Positions 10,142-19,441 of a stretch of 35,359 bases of DNA are shown piece by piece. The position numbers and the translations under genes were made by a program. Under the pieces are notes generated by a model. That model saw only the letters and a list, made by a program, of their open reading frames with translations, had not been told where the DNA came from and made no database searches. Numbering within the stretch: the stretch's first letter is position 1; each line of letters starts with the position of its first letter. Origin of the DNA: Entamoeba invadens IP1 (lineage: Eukaryota > Evosea > Mastigamoebida > Endamoebidae); contig NW_004443753.1 of the NCBI RefSeq assembly GCF_000330505.1, forward strand, positions 207,668-243,026. The letters run 5' to 3'.

Positions 10142-10858
10142 TGTTATTAATTAGTTTTAAATGTATTTATGAATATGATTATTACTAATCTTAAATTTTA
10201 TTGATAAAACAGTCTTAAAAACCGTAATATTTCGGGAAGGGGTTTTACTATATTATAATTATTTTCAACAATATCAAATAAAACTATAAAACGACCCACC
10301 CATCACCGTGAACGGGCAGGAAGGAGGGCTATTAGAATGATTAAGGAATCAACCGACATCCTTTTTCTAAACCTCACCCTCTGATTTAAATAAAATTATA
10401 CTATAAATTAATAGATATATACATAATTTAATATTATGGGTAATTAATTATACAATAACTATTGTTAATTATATAATATACTAAATAATTATAATTTAAT
10501 TTTATAATATAATTTATAATAAATTTAATTGTATAATGAAAACTTTTATTTAAAATCAAAGGTATTTATCAAATCAAGCAGGTTTACTTTTTGAGAAAAC
10601 TATGTCTTACAATGATAAACCATTTAAAAGAGATTTATGTCAAGTCGTTTGAAACTGAAAAAAACTTGTAACTGATAGTCTCAACTAAGATCTATGATCA
10701 ATAACCGAACAGAGAAGAAGTTTGCGGCTGCTATATTCAAGTTCTTGATGTGGGTGAAGTAGACATTTGAGAAAAAGGTGTCTGTCTAATTTGCTGATGG
10801 ATTATATGAACTGTTGTATTTGTATACTATCACCTCTTGTTAGATCCACGCAACTCAT
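10142..10858. other. Intergenic region between hAT remnant and HSP70 debris
   Basis: AT-rich, with no intact gene. It should include the 5' end of the hAT element. A short GC-richer patch at about 10291-10378 (ACCCACCCATCACCGTGAAC onward) stands out and is unassigned. From about 10590 to 10858 the plus strand looks like decayed coding DNA, for example KFAAAIFKFLMWVK then stop, and FADGLYELLYLYTITSC then stop. It leads in frame into the HSP70-like fragment at 10859 and may be that fragment's lost N-terminal part. Confidence 0.4.
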
Positions 10859-10998
10859 TTGGTAGTGATTGTTGGTGTTAAGGATGAAGACGGGAAAACA
10901 AATGCAGAGTGTTTTATTGCATTCAATGATGCATTAGTGACTATTGGAGAGAAAGACTCTATAGTTAAAAGGCATGCGAATTGCATTTTTAAAAAATT
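10859..10998 (+). pseudogene. Fragment of a divergent HSP70-like protein (N-terminal ATPase region)
   Basis: The frame reads VVIVGVKDEDGKTNAECFIA, then FNDALVTIGEKDSIVKRHAN, then CIFKKL. It lines up with the early HSP70 nucleotide-binding domain: the G-N-R-T-T-P-S-Y-V-A-F block, the L-I-G-D/E-x-A-K block and the N-T-I-F-x-x-K-R-L block. Key residues are substituted and spacing shortened. It is clearly different from the conventional HSP70 sequence that starts just downstream in another frame, so it comes from a divergent HSP70-like paralogue. It has no proper start and is cut at about 10990-10998. Confidence 0.5.
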
Positions 10999-11829
10999 GC
11001 AAACGATCAGGGCAACAGAAGAACACCATCGTACGTTGCCTTCACATATAGCGAGAGGCTGATTGGTGACACAGCAAAGAACCAGATTGCGATGAATGTG
11101 AAGAATACAGTCTTTGATGCAAAGAGACTGGTTGGAAGACGCTCCAGTGATCCAGCAATTCAAGAAGATATGAAGCACTGGTCATTCACTGTCGTCAACA
11201 ATGGCAATGACAAGCCGTTGATTCAGGTGGAGTACAAGGGAGAGACTAAGAAGTTCACACCAGAGGAGATCAGTTCGATGGTGCTGACGAAGATGAAGGA
11301 GACAGCAGAGGCGTTTGTGTATGGGAAAGTCAACAATGCAGTCATCACGTGTCCAGCCCATTTCAATGACTCGCAACGACAGGCAACAAAGGATGCAGGC
11401 ACAATTGCAAGCATCAATGTGCTTAGAATCATCAACGAGCCAACAACAGCAGCAATAACATCTGGACTTGACAAGAAGACGGAGAGAGAAAAGAACGTCT
11501 TGATCTTTGATCTTGGTGGTGGAACATTTGATGTACCACTTCTTGCTATTGACGATGGCGTCTTTGAAGTGAAGGCAACAAACGGCAACACACACCTTGG
11601 TGGCGAAGACTTTGATGACAAAATGGTAAACCACTTCATTGCCAAATTCAAGAGAAAGCACAAGAAAGACATTTCAGGCAATGCACGAGCTGTCAGAAGA
11701 CTCAGAACATCGTGTGAAAGGGCAAAGCGAACACTGTCATCGGCAGCAACAGCAAACATCGAAGTCGACCAGTTGTATGAAGGCATCGACTTCTACACGT
11801 CACTCACAAGAGCACGTGGAGTCCCATAG
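10993..11829 (+). pseudogene. HSP70 pseudogene, nucleotide-binding part, N-terminally truncated
   Basis: Immediately after an in-frame stop at 10990 the frame reads [17 protein letters not shown], missing the first phosphate loop (GIDLGTTYS) of the chaperone. It continues through [21 protein letters not shown] (ATG at 11092 lies inside this), [42 protein letters not shown] (second phosphate loop), [18 protein letters not shown] and [14 protein letters not shown]. At 11813-11824 TRAR is joined directly to GVP. In normal HSP70s about 200 residues separate these, so most of the second NBD lobe's end and part of the substrate-binding domain are deleted. A TAG at 11827 then ends the frame. The GC-richer codon use fits origin from a highly expressed gene. 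Confidence 0.9.
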
Positions 11830-12353
11830 TTGAAGTCACATTTGACATTGATGCAAATGGGATTCTGAATGTGTCGGCTGAAGACAAGACAACGGGAAAG
11901 AAGAACAAGATCACAATCACTAACGACAAGGAAAGACTCTCAAAGGTACCAATCAACAAGGTGGTTGCAGACGCAGAGAAGTTCAAGGCAGAGGACGACA
12001 ATATGAAGGAACGTATCGAGGGGAAGAATGGACTTGAAAACTTCTGCTACTCGATGAAAAACACACTCAACGAGCAAATTGCAGCAAAGCTCTCACCAGA
12101 TGACAAGGCGGCAATTGAAGCAATGATCAAGGAGACACTCGACTGGCTCGACAAGAACCAATCGGCATCAAAAGATGAATACACACAGAAACAGAAGAAG
12201 CTGAGGCTAAGATCCAGCCCATCTTCATACAGATATCGACAGAATAAAACTGGTAACATGTCTGGTGCACAAAAATGGGGTGCAAAGAAGAGCGACACAA
12301 AGGGATCAAAGAAAGAAGAGGTCGACTTATGTGATTTACTTGTCTTAACATAG
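11830..12353 (+). pseudogene. HSP70 pseudogene, substrate-binding and C-terminal part
   Basis: Continues in another frame: [35 protein letters not shown] (from about 11829), then the lid helices with [14 protein letters not shown] and [14 protein letters not shown]. From about 12195 the family sequence moves to another frame ([10 protein letters not shown] on plus from 12197), and it is back in the original frame by the tail [16 protein letters not shown] (12315-12326) is the signature of cytosolic HSP70 that docks TPR co-chaperones. Here the stop that should follow is a Leu codon (TTA), so eight codons are added before TAG. The frameshifts and lost stop confirm a pseudogene. Confidence 0.88.
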
Positions 12354-12667
12354 TTATTCGAAGTGACCCAAAAAAACTAATTTAAATTTGAATTAGTTTT
12401 TTAACTATTAATTTGTAACAAAATTACTTGTTGTTTTGTGTTTGTCCATTATTAAATGTATTTTTGGAAATAATTATAATTTTTGATAGTAAATTAATAA
12501 TAAAAATATAACTCGTTATATAGTTTTAAAACACGATAAACACAACAAAAAGATAATTTTATACACAGAAGGACGTCCCAATCCCACAAATTACCTATTT
12601 CCCCTATATTCCCATCCTTCTTCCCCATGTCCATTTTTTTCTTTATTTGAATAAAATAAACTGTTTT

Positions 12668-12702
12668 TCAAAAGTCGGTACCGAAAGGACCCGACTTTTT
12701 GA
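12668..12702. repeat. Short hairpin with AAAAGTCGG arms
   Basis: AAAAGTCGG (12670-12678) pairs with CCGACTTTT (12691-12699) across a 12-base loop. The same arm sequence recurs at 12911, 13335 and 13452. Confidence 0.6.
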
Positions 12703-13200
12703 AGTAAATGATTCCAAATATTTTTCATTTTGTTTGACATCGTTTTTTTGCTTATTTTTTTCCCTCTTATTTTTTAAAAAACAAACTTGACTGAACCTTG
12801 AATTTAGACCAAGCTAAAAAATTAAATAAAAAATAACAAGGAAAATATCAAATAACTTACTTCTTCAAAAATTTTGCTTGACCATATGGTTGTTTTTGCC
12901 GTGAGTAAAACCGACTTTTTCTCTTTTCAAAAGAAAATGTTAATGATCCAACAAATAATAAAAATCTTTCAATTTCATTAACACTTACAACACAAAGAAA
13001 AGATTATTGAAAATAAAAATAACCATTTAATATGTGTAGTGTTTCAAAGTTTGTTTTTTTTAAAGAGACAACCATAAAATAACAACAAGTTAGAACGATT
13101 TATTGTGTATTTTGAAGTGGGGGAGAGTCGTAATGTGAGAGGTAAAATACGGTTATCTCACCCATTCAAACTACTCGTCCATTACCAAAAGGCAAAAATG

Positions 13201-13258
13201 CCGATTTTTTGAGAATCTCAACAGTGAAAAAGACTGAATAACAGTCTCAGAAAATCGG
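13201..13258. repeat. Foldback with CCGATTTT arms and nested hairpin
   Basis: CCGATTTTTTGAG (13201-13213) and CTCAGAAAATCGG (13246-13258) are reverse complements at 12 of 13 positions. Inside lies AGACTGAATAACAGTCT (13231-13247), a perfect 6-bp hairpin partly overlapping the right arm. Confidence 0.6.
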
Positions 13259-13334
13259 ACAAGTTTGTTCTAATTTTTTGTTAAAATCCCGAAATTTTAA
13301 TTGAAATTTATAACTGTATTGGTTTTGAGGGTTA

Positions 13335-13460
13335 AAAAGTCGGTACTGTTTTTTCTTTTTTTCAAATGGAAATTATAAATGAAAACAACAAAAAAACTTT
13401 AAAAAACGGGAATTTATTATAAAAGGGTTTCCACTACTAATTGGTAAAGTACCGACTTTT
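13335..13460. repeat. Inverted-repeat pair, possible 126-bp MITE-like unit
   Basis: AAAAGTCGGTACT (13335-13347) recurs as its exact reverse complement AGTACCGACTTTT (13448-13460). A perfect 13-bp terminal inverted repeat around about 100 bases of AT-rich DNA is MITE-like. No clear target-site duplication is visible. Confidence 0.55.
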
Positions 13461-14569
13461 GGCATACAGTTTATATTATATTATTATGTATAATATACAT
13501 AATAAAATATTATTATGTATTATTTTGGATTATAATATAATATGTAATATATATCTTGTAATTTGATAAAAACATAAATTTAATTGTAGTTCAGAAATGA
13601 GTTTTTTGTTGTATATTAACAATAAAAAAACATATTTGGGTCAAAAATATTTATTTTGGAAATAAATCTACAATTTTTAAAGTCGATAAATTTACAAAAG
13701 TATTTTTGTAATAACAAGATAAAAATAATTATCTTTTACCACAAATGAACAAATAGCACGGAAATTATATATTATTTACTTAAAAAATATAACCTTTTAC
13801 CAGTTTATTAAGTTGAAAAGATGCTTAAAAAAGATTAATTTATAAAATGATGTTGTTGTTTTTAGTTAAATAGGAAGACAATAAGATGGTTTTATTAAAA
13901 TTTATTTTAATTAATTATTAATTAAATTTTTTGATGCTTTATTTGACTAAATATAAATTCCAAATTCTAAAACGGGTTTGTTTTCATTGTCAATTGATAA
14001 TTCTTTTTGCATTTTTTTGTATTTAATTTAAACATAAAAATACCAACAAACGGGCTTTTTAAAGTATTTTTAATTTGTGATGGCATTTGATACAATTAAG
14101 TTGTCCCTTTTAAATAGAGTGTTTTAAATTAAAAAATAACACAGTTTTGTTGTAAATAAATAAATATTTTTATTGATAAAACAGTCATGTTTTGATTAAT
14201 TTTTAAAGAGAAAATGAATTAATAACAATAGTTACATTACCATAATAAATAGTTTGTTGAATTAAGACTTAAATAAGTTTTGTATATTAAAAACCAAGTT
14301 TTTTATCCAGTGTTAAAAACAATCTTTGTTTCGAGTATTATTAATTAACTTTGTGTTTTAGAAAAAAAATATGTTTTCCGTTTTTATTTTGATAAACAAT
14401 CCAGACAACATTTTATTTGTTTTTTTTGATCAAAATATTTATTTTATTTTACATTGAAAAAAATCCATTTTATAAATATAAATGAAACAAACCAAGAATA
14501 CAACGAAAAAACACAATATAAATAGATGATCTGTAAAAAATATTTGACAAAGATTAATAATTGAAATAT

Positions 14570-14615
14570 AACCCTCGTGGTTTATAGAAACATTTTTAGT
14601 TTCTCCACGAGGGTT
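14570..14615. repeat. Strong hairpin at the left border of the rRNA fossil
   Basis: AACCCTCGTGG (14570-14580) pairs perfectly with CCACGAGGGTT (14605-14615). A second stem inside, AGAAAC (14586-14591) with GTTTCT (14599-14604), extends it. The right arm leads straight into LSU rRNA-like sequence (TTAACATCGGAGCGAA). Confidence 0.8.
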
Positions 14616-15480
14616 AACATCGGAGCGAATAGGAAGGGAAGAAAACCCAGATATGAAGCGAAAACGAAGGACCAAACATATAACAGGAGTCACCTAGGAA
14701 AGGATAGAGTTAAACTGTTGGGATGGTGACTATACTTGTGGTGTTTGAAGCCGAAAAAACTTGGGTGGAAGGATTTGGCCGTGTTAATGTGCAAATTATA
14801 TGCAATATATGAGTATGGGGCGAAAGACTAATCGAACTATCTAGCAGATGGTTACACCTGAATATTCCCTTGGGAAGGTTGAAGTGAGGAAGTAGTGACG
14901 ATTGGTAAAGACAATGATTACACATGATGGACAGTTTGATTTTTCAACAATTTAACAAACTATGAATAGTCGAGAGATTCAAAAATATACTAATTTATTA
15001 GGAATGAGCATATGCGGACTTCAATTTGTCCTAGTTTGGTAAGCAGGACTGGCGATGCGGGATGAACCAAACATACAGATAAAGTGTCCAAGTCTTGCAT
15101 GAGGAGAACCATTGAAAATATTTATTCATATTGACAGGAAATTTGCCATTGAAATTGTAAATTTTTAGAAAAGTGTAACAACTCATTTACCGAATGGATG
15201 AGCCTTGAAAAAGGAAGGTATTATAATGAGAGAGAGTGATACTGTATCCTTGTGGAGGCTGAGGCACACGAGGAGTAAGGAAATGCATGGTGTCAAGAAT
15301 ACGTGAGTGATAAAGGTCGAGAAGTAATTTCTATTGAAACAGACTTGAGTACAGATCTTGGTGGAAGTAGCAAATAATTAGAAGAGGAACAAAATATCTA
15401 AGGACTGAAGAGGAGAAAAGTTCCTAGACAACATTAATTGCAATGAGGTGAATCAATTCTTAAAGACAGGCTGGCATAAC
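14611..15480 (+). pseudogene. Decayed large-subunit (25S/28S-type) rRNA fragment
   Basis: This stretch follows the order of eukaryotic LSU rRNA domain II on the plus strand. Near-exact conserved blocks: GGGGCGAAAGACTAATCGAA at 14817-14836, followed by CTATCTAG; ACTGGCGATGCGGGATGAAC at 15048-15067; GTGTAACAACTCAT at 15173-15186, followed by CCGAATGGATGAGCC; and CAGATCTTGGTGGAAGTAGC at 15352-15371. Weaker matches connect them: AAAACCC...GAAGG near 14643-14672, CTGTTGGGATGGTGA near 14715, TGAAGCC near 14747, and GAGAAAAGTTCC through TGAATCAATTCTTAAAGA to about 15470. Universally conserved bases are changed, and the block around the normally invariant GACCCGAAAGATGGTGAAC is shortened, so this is not a working rRNA. 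Comparison was from memory of yeast/animal LSU; exact ends need alignment. Confidence 0.9.
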
Positions 15481-15588
15481 AACAATACCCAATGAATATA
15501 TAAACGTGTACCAAAAAGTAAATCAATTTGAATGTATTTGTTTATTATTTAATTGTTTATCATTATAATAGTATAATTTATTTAATAC

Positions 15589-15688
15589 NNNNNNNNNNNN
15601 NNNNNNNNNNNNNNNNNNNNNNNNNNNNNNNNNNNNNNNNNNNNNNNNNNNNNNNNNNNNNNNNNNNNNNNNNNNNNNNNNNNNNNNN
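15589..15688. other. Scaffold gap (100 N)
   Basis: Exactly 100 N, the usual placeholder for a gap of unknown length. It lies about 110 bases after the recognisable end of the rRNA fossil. Confidence 0.99.
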
Positions 15689-17731
15689 GTTGGTTGCAAT
15701 CAAAAAACCAAAACAGTTCAAATCTATACAAAAATGATCATAAAAAACACTGAATTATTTTTACTCACGAACGTTTTTAATTTTTTTAGAATGAAAAAAT
15801 ATGACTGTTAACTTTGTTTTGTTTCATGGCAAAGTTGATTTTGTTATAATTTGTGTTGTGTGTATCACGTTCTGACAATTATTATTGTAAATTTTGAACC
15901 TCTTTTGATTTATTTGTCATCGTTGGATGGTTTTTATTTGTTGTGATTTGTTATATTTGGTTGTTTTTTTAAAGGTCTTTAATGTAAATTTTATTTTGAA
16001 ATTCAAATGGTATTTTAAAAATATGTCAATGTTTTAGAAATTTTGTTTTTTAAATTGTTATTCTTTTAGTATTTGTATTTATGTTATTGAAATGTTATCG
16101 ATCCCGATAAATGATGTATTTATTACCTATCATTTTTGGGTAAATAAATAATAATTCAAAATGTTTGTCTTTTAACTATATTTATTAATATTTTAATATA
16201 TAGTTTTAGTTGATTATTATTATTGAGACTAAATAATTATTTTGTCCTATAACTGTTTTTGATTAATCAACTTTTATAAATAAAAAGCCCGATTTTGTAG
16301 ACATATATATCCTAATAATTAATTGTTCATTTCACATTAATAATAAATATATAATTATTAAAACTATAAGTGTATAGTTATAAATATTAATCATGTACTA
16401 AAGAATTTAATTAATTATTAATACATTATTTATTTTTGTATAGTTTAAAATAATAGTATTGATATTATATGTTATATTGTATATTTAATAATCAACAAAT
16501 ATTTTTACTTTTTTGGTGAGATTATTATTATTATATATAGTTTTTTAATAATTGTTTACATAATAACGTTAAATATAAAGATAATAATAAACCTTATTTC
16601 ATTATTATTAGTTATTTTTTAGCAGTTTTAATTATTAGTTATTAGTTTATTTGTTTTATTCAGAAGTGACAAGGTTTATTTTATTACATACCAATAATAT
16701 AAATATAATTATTTAATAGTTTTTTATTTTATTGATATTTATGTTATAGGAATGTTATTTGTAATTGACTTAACAAATAACAAAAAATTTAACATTTTCA
16801 GTGATAGACTCTGTTTGATATATTTATTTTTAGAGCATCAATTTTATTTTTATTCAAGCAAAAAGTAATTTTTATTATTTCCCGTTTTTTACATTAATAT
16901 TTAGTAAAAATATATCTTTTCCTCTAACAAAAACGTTCAAAAAGACCCACTGTGATTTAAGTTACACAACCATTTTTGAGCAAAAAAAACAAAAAATTGA
17001 AAAAAAATCATATTAGGTATAATACCCATTATTTGAATGAATATTTATCTGTTATTTATCTGTTATTAATCTTGCGAAAACCTTGCCGTACCATGACTCT
17101 TTTCTGTTCTGTGTGAGAATCTCTTTTTTGTTATTCCAATTTGTTGTGCTCTTTTAAAAGTTAAACAGATTTTAACTTTGTGATTTCTTTCTTTATATTT
17201 GTATGTGTTTTGCTTAAGACATATTCATTTATATGAACAATTCTTTCTTGATAATATATTTGATGAGATTTGATTTATTGAATATCTTTTGAAAAACATT
17301 TATTGATTCAAAATGTCATTTGTTAATATGATTTCGTGTGTGTTTTTTATTTCCGTAAATTGAGTAAATTAATTTTTAGGGTTTTTAACAAAAAAAGCTA
17401 AAGTCAAACTGAAAAATAAAAATGTGAAATAAAACATATATAAAAGAACGCACAAAACGGGAATAAACATTATTTTTCAGTTTTTATAGAAAGTTAGAAG
17501 TATTCAGAATTTCTTGTTTACCAAAGTATTAATCAAATATAGTAAAATATAATAAAAACAATTAAACAAAAAAATTCACTAATAAACACATTAAAAATAA
17601 TCAATAAAAGTAATAACTAAAATTATAGATTTGAAACAATTAGTTATAAATTCCCGGAAATGTACTCCAATCAAAGGATAGGAAATGCTTCAATTATTTG
17701 ACAGTTAAAAAATCTCATTTTTTTACCAAAT
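15689..17731. other. AT-rich spacer upstream of the EHD gene, no gene seen
   Basis: About 2 kb, nearly all A/T in its middle part, with no protein frame or recognised RNA gene. A doubled TTATCTGTTAT motif occurs at about 17045-17067. The right end, from about 17640, becomes less AT-rich and should contain the EHD promoter. Confidence 0.5.
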
Positions 17732-17899
17732 ATGAAAAAACTGAGAGAAATGGGATTGGAAAGTATTCGAAACCAAATGAAAATAGAAAGATCTGTCGAA
17801 GAAAGTTTCTTTTTTCTTGACAAGGCCGATCTGAAAAAGACACCATGTTTGGCAAGAAAAAGAAGGCTGAAACCTTTGACACGTCATACGTCTCTGTAG
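17732..17899 (+). other. Upstream reading frame overlapping the EHD start
   Basis: An ATG at 17732 opens 55 codons (MKKLREMGLESIRNQMKIER...) and ends at TAG 17897-17899, out of frame with and overlapping the EHD ATG at 17845. If the EHD transcript starts upstream of 17732 this frame would act as an upstream ORF. Entamoeba leaders are usually very short, so it may not be in the mRNA. Confidence 0.25.
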
Positions 17900-19441
17900 T
17901 CGACGGTGTGAAGAAGATTTATGACGACAGAATCAAGAAACTCGAGTCGGATTATAAATTTGACTACTTGGTCTCGCCTCTTATGAAACCAGCAGACTTT
18001 GATGCAAAACCAATGGTCTTATTCCTTGGACAGTATTCCACTGGTAAAACCACTTTTATTAAGTTTGTTCTATTAAGTTTCTATTATTATTATACAAGTG
18101 AAACACCAAATTGGATGATGAGAAATGACATAGAGCTACTTGCTGAACTATGACTATCCGGGCTCTAATATTGGACCTGAACCTACTACAGACGGTTTTA
18201 TGGCAATTATGCACGGACCAAACTCAACAACAATTCCTGGTAATACTCTTTGTGTCCAAGCAGACAAGCCATTCACTTCACTCAGCAAATTTGGTAATGA
18301 CTTCATGGCCAAATTCAACGGGTCGTTCTGTAATCTTCCTCTTTTGGAACATTTGAGTTTCATTGACTCCCCGGGTGTGCTTTCTGGTGAAAAGCAGAGA
18401 ATCGGAAGATCGTACAGTTTCACAGAAGTTGTTCGATGGTTTGCCGAGAGAGCTGATATGATCATTTTAGTCTTTGATGCCCACAAATTGGATATTTCTG
18501 ATGAGTTTAAGGCAACAATTGAAGCTGTTAAGAAACACTCTGAGAAGATGCGACTTGTGCTGAACAAGGCGGATATGATTGAGTCGCAGCAGTTGATGCG
18601 AGTGTATGGTGCTTTGATGTGGTCACTTGGGAAAGTGATGCAAACCCCGGAGTGTCTTCGTGTGTATGTATCTTCATTCTGGGAGCAGCCATTCAAGGAC
18701 ACCATGTTCACCTCACTCTTCGAGAAAGAAAGAGACGACTTGATGAGAGATTTGCACGCACTCCCAAAACAAGCCACCGTCAGAAAAGTCAACGAACTGT
18801 GTAAGAGAGCCCGGTTGGCTAAGGTTAATGCTTATATAGTTTCGTACTTACGTGAACAAATGCCAACTTTTGGGAAAGACAAGAAGAAGGCAGAGTTAGT
18901 CAAAAATTTGAATGAAGTATTCAACATAGTCATGAAAAGGTACAATTTGGTCGCTGGTGATTTCCCACCAATTGATGTATACAAGGAGAGACTCGAGAAC
19001 GCAGACTTCGCCAAATTCCCAAAAATAGATTTGAAGTTGATTAACGATGTTGATGATGCCTTGGGTACTCAGATCCCATTTTTGCTCAAGAAATTCCCAA
19101 TGGAAGACAATTTATCAACTCACACCAATCCATTTGAACACGCAACTAATTTTGAACAAGTCATGGACGACCTGCAGGTCTCTGAAGATGAGTTGGCGTC
19201 TTATCAAAAGGAGTTCAGTAAGTTACCGAAAAACGAACTTGGGAAAGCACTTGGGAAAGACTGTTTTGCTCCGCTGATGGCGACTGGCGCAGACAAAAAG
19301 GAGTTGCAGAAGATATGGACAATTGCGGACTCTGGGAAAGAAGGATGTCTCAACGAACACCAGTACGTCTTGGCCAAGACTCTTGTCAGATGTCTCTTGC
19401 AGACAGGAAGCTACCCAGACAGCCTCCCTCCAGTTGAATAA
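17845..19441 (+). CDS. EHD-family membrane-remodelling ATPase/GTPase (two exons)
   Basis: Exon 1 is 17845-18062 and exon 2 is 18136-19441, giving 507 residues, a usual EHD length. EHDs are dynamin-like ATPases that oligomerise on endosomal membranes and help tubulation and recycling. Visible features: P-loop GQYSTGKTT (62-70), switch region IGPEPTTDGF (85-94), DSPGVLSGEKQR (150-161), nucleotide-base motif NKAD (216-219), helical membrane-binding region, an NPF motif (404-406) in the linker, and a C-terminal EH domain (about 419-507) with ELQKIWTIADSGKEGCLNEHQY. The EH calcium loop (ADSGKEGCLNEH) lacks several usual acidic ligands, so calcium binding is doubtful. The ATG at 17845 fits the family's MFGKKKK-like start; an in-frame stop lies at 17818. 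It is convergent with the giant gene, 302 bases away. Confidence 0.92.
18063..18135 (+). other. Intron of the EHD gene (73 bp)
   Basis: Starts with GTTTGT, the Entamoeba 5' splice consensus, and ends ...ATAGAG. The junction falls inside a codon (AA|C) and restores TTFI-N-YLLNYDYPGSNIGP, the exact continuation after the EHD P-loop. The nearby TAG acceptor two bases upstream gives the wrong frame, so AG at 18134-18135 is the only in-frame choice. Confidence 0.85.

Larger units (their letters stand above)
12354..14569. other. AT-rich region with clustered foldback sequences, no gene seen
   Basis: About 2.2 kb without a believable protein frame. It contains several short inverted repeats that share CGACTTTT-type arms (separate entries), and a C-rich strip at 12577-12626. 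Otherwise it is long A/T tracts with no tRNA or snRNA recognised. The sequence shows nothing that points to a transcribed unit. Confidence 0.5.

Noticed and set aside
11182..12351. Minus-strand frames up to 187 codons
   Set aside because: Antisense to the HSP70 pseudogene, a known tendency of HSP70 sequences to carry long antisense frames.
13482..13504. Perfect TATTATGTAT/ATACATAATA palindrome
   Set aside because: Only A/T plus one G and one C; such palindromes are expected by chance in sequence this AT-rich.
14439..14925. Two minus-strand frames of 84 and 71 codons
   Set aside because: They overlap the hairpin and the LSU rRNA fossil; the sequence is better explained as rRNA-derived on the plus strand.
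15528..15737. Plus-strand frame across the N gap
   Set aside because: An artefact of translating N; no coding signal on either side.
17041..17110. Possible small nuclear RNA near a less AT-rich stretch
   Set aside because: No match to conserved U-snRNA motifs I could recognise and no Sm-site plus stem arrangement.
18154..18792. 212-codon minus-strand frame
   Set aside because: Lies antisense to the well-supported EHD exon 2; composition mirrors it.
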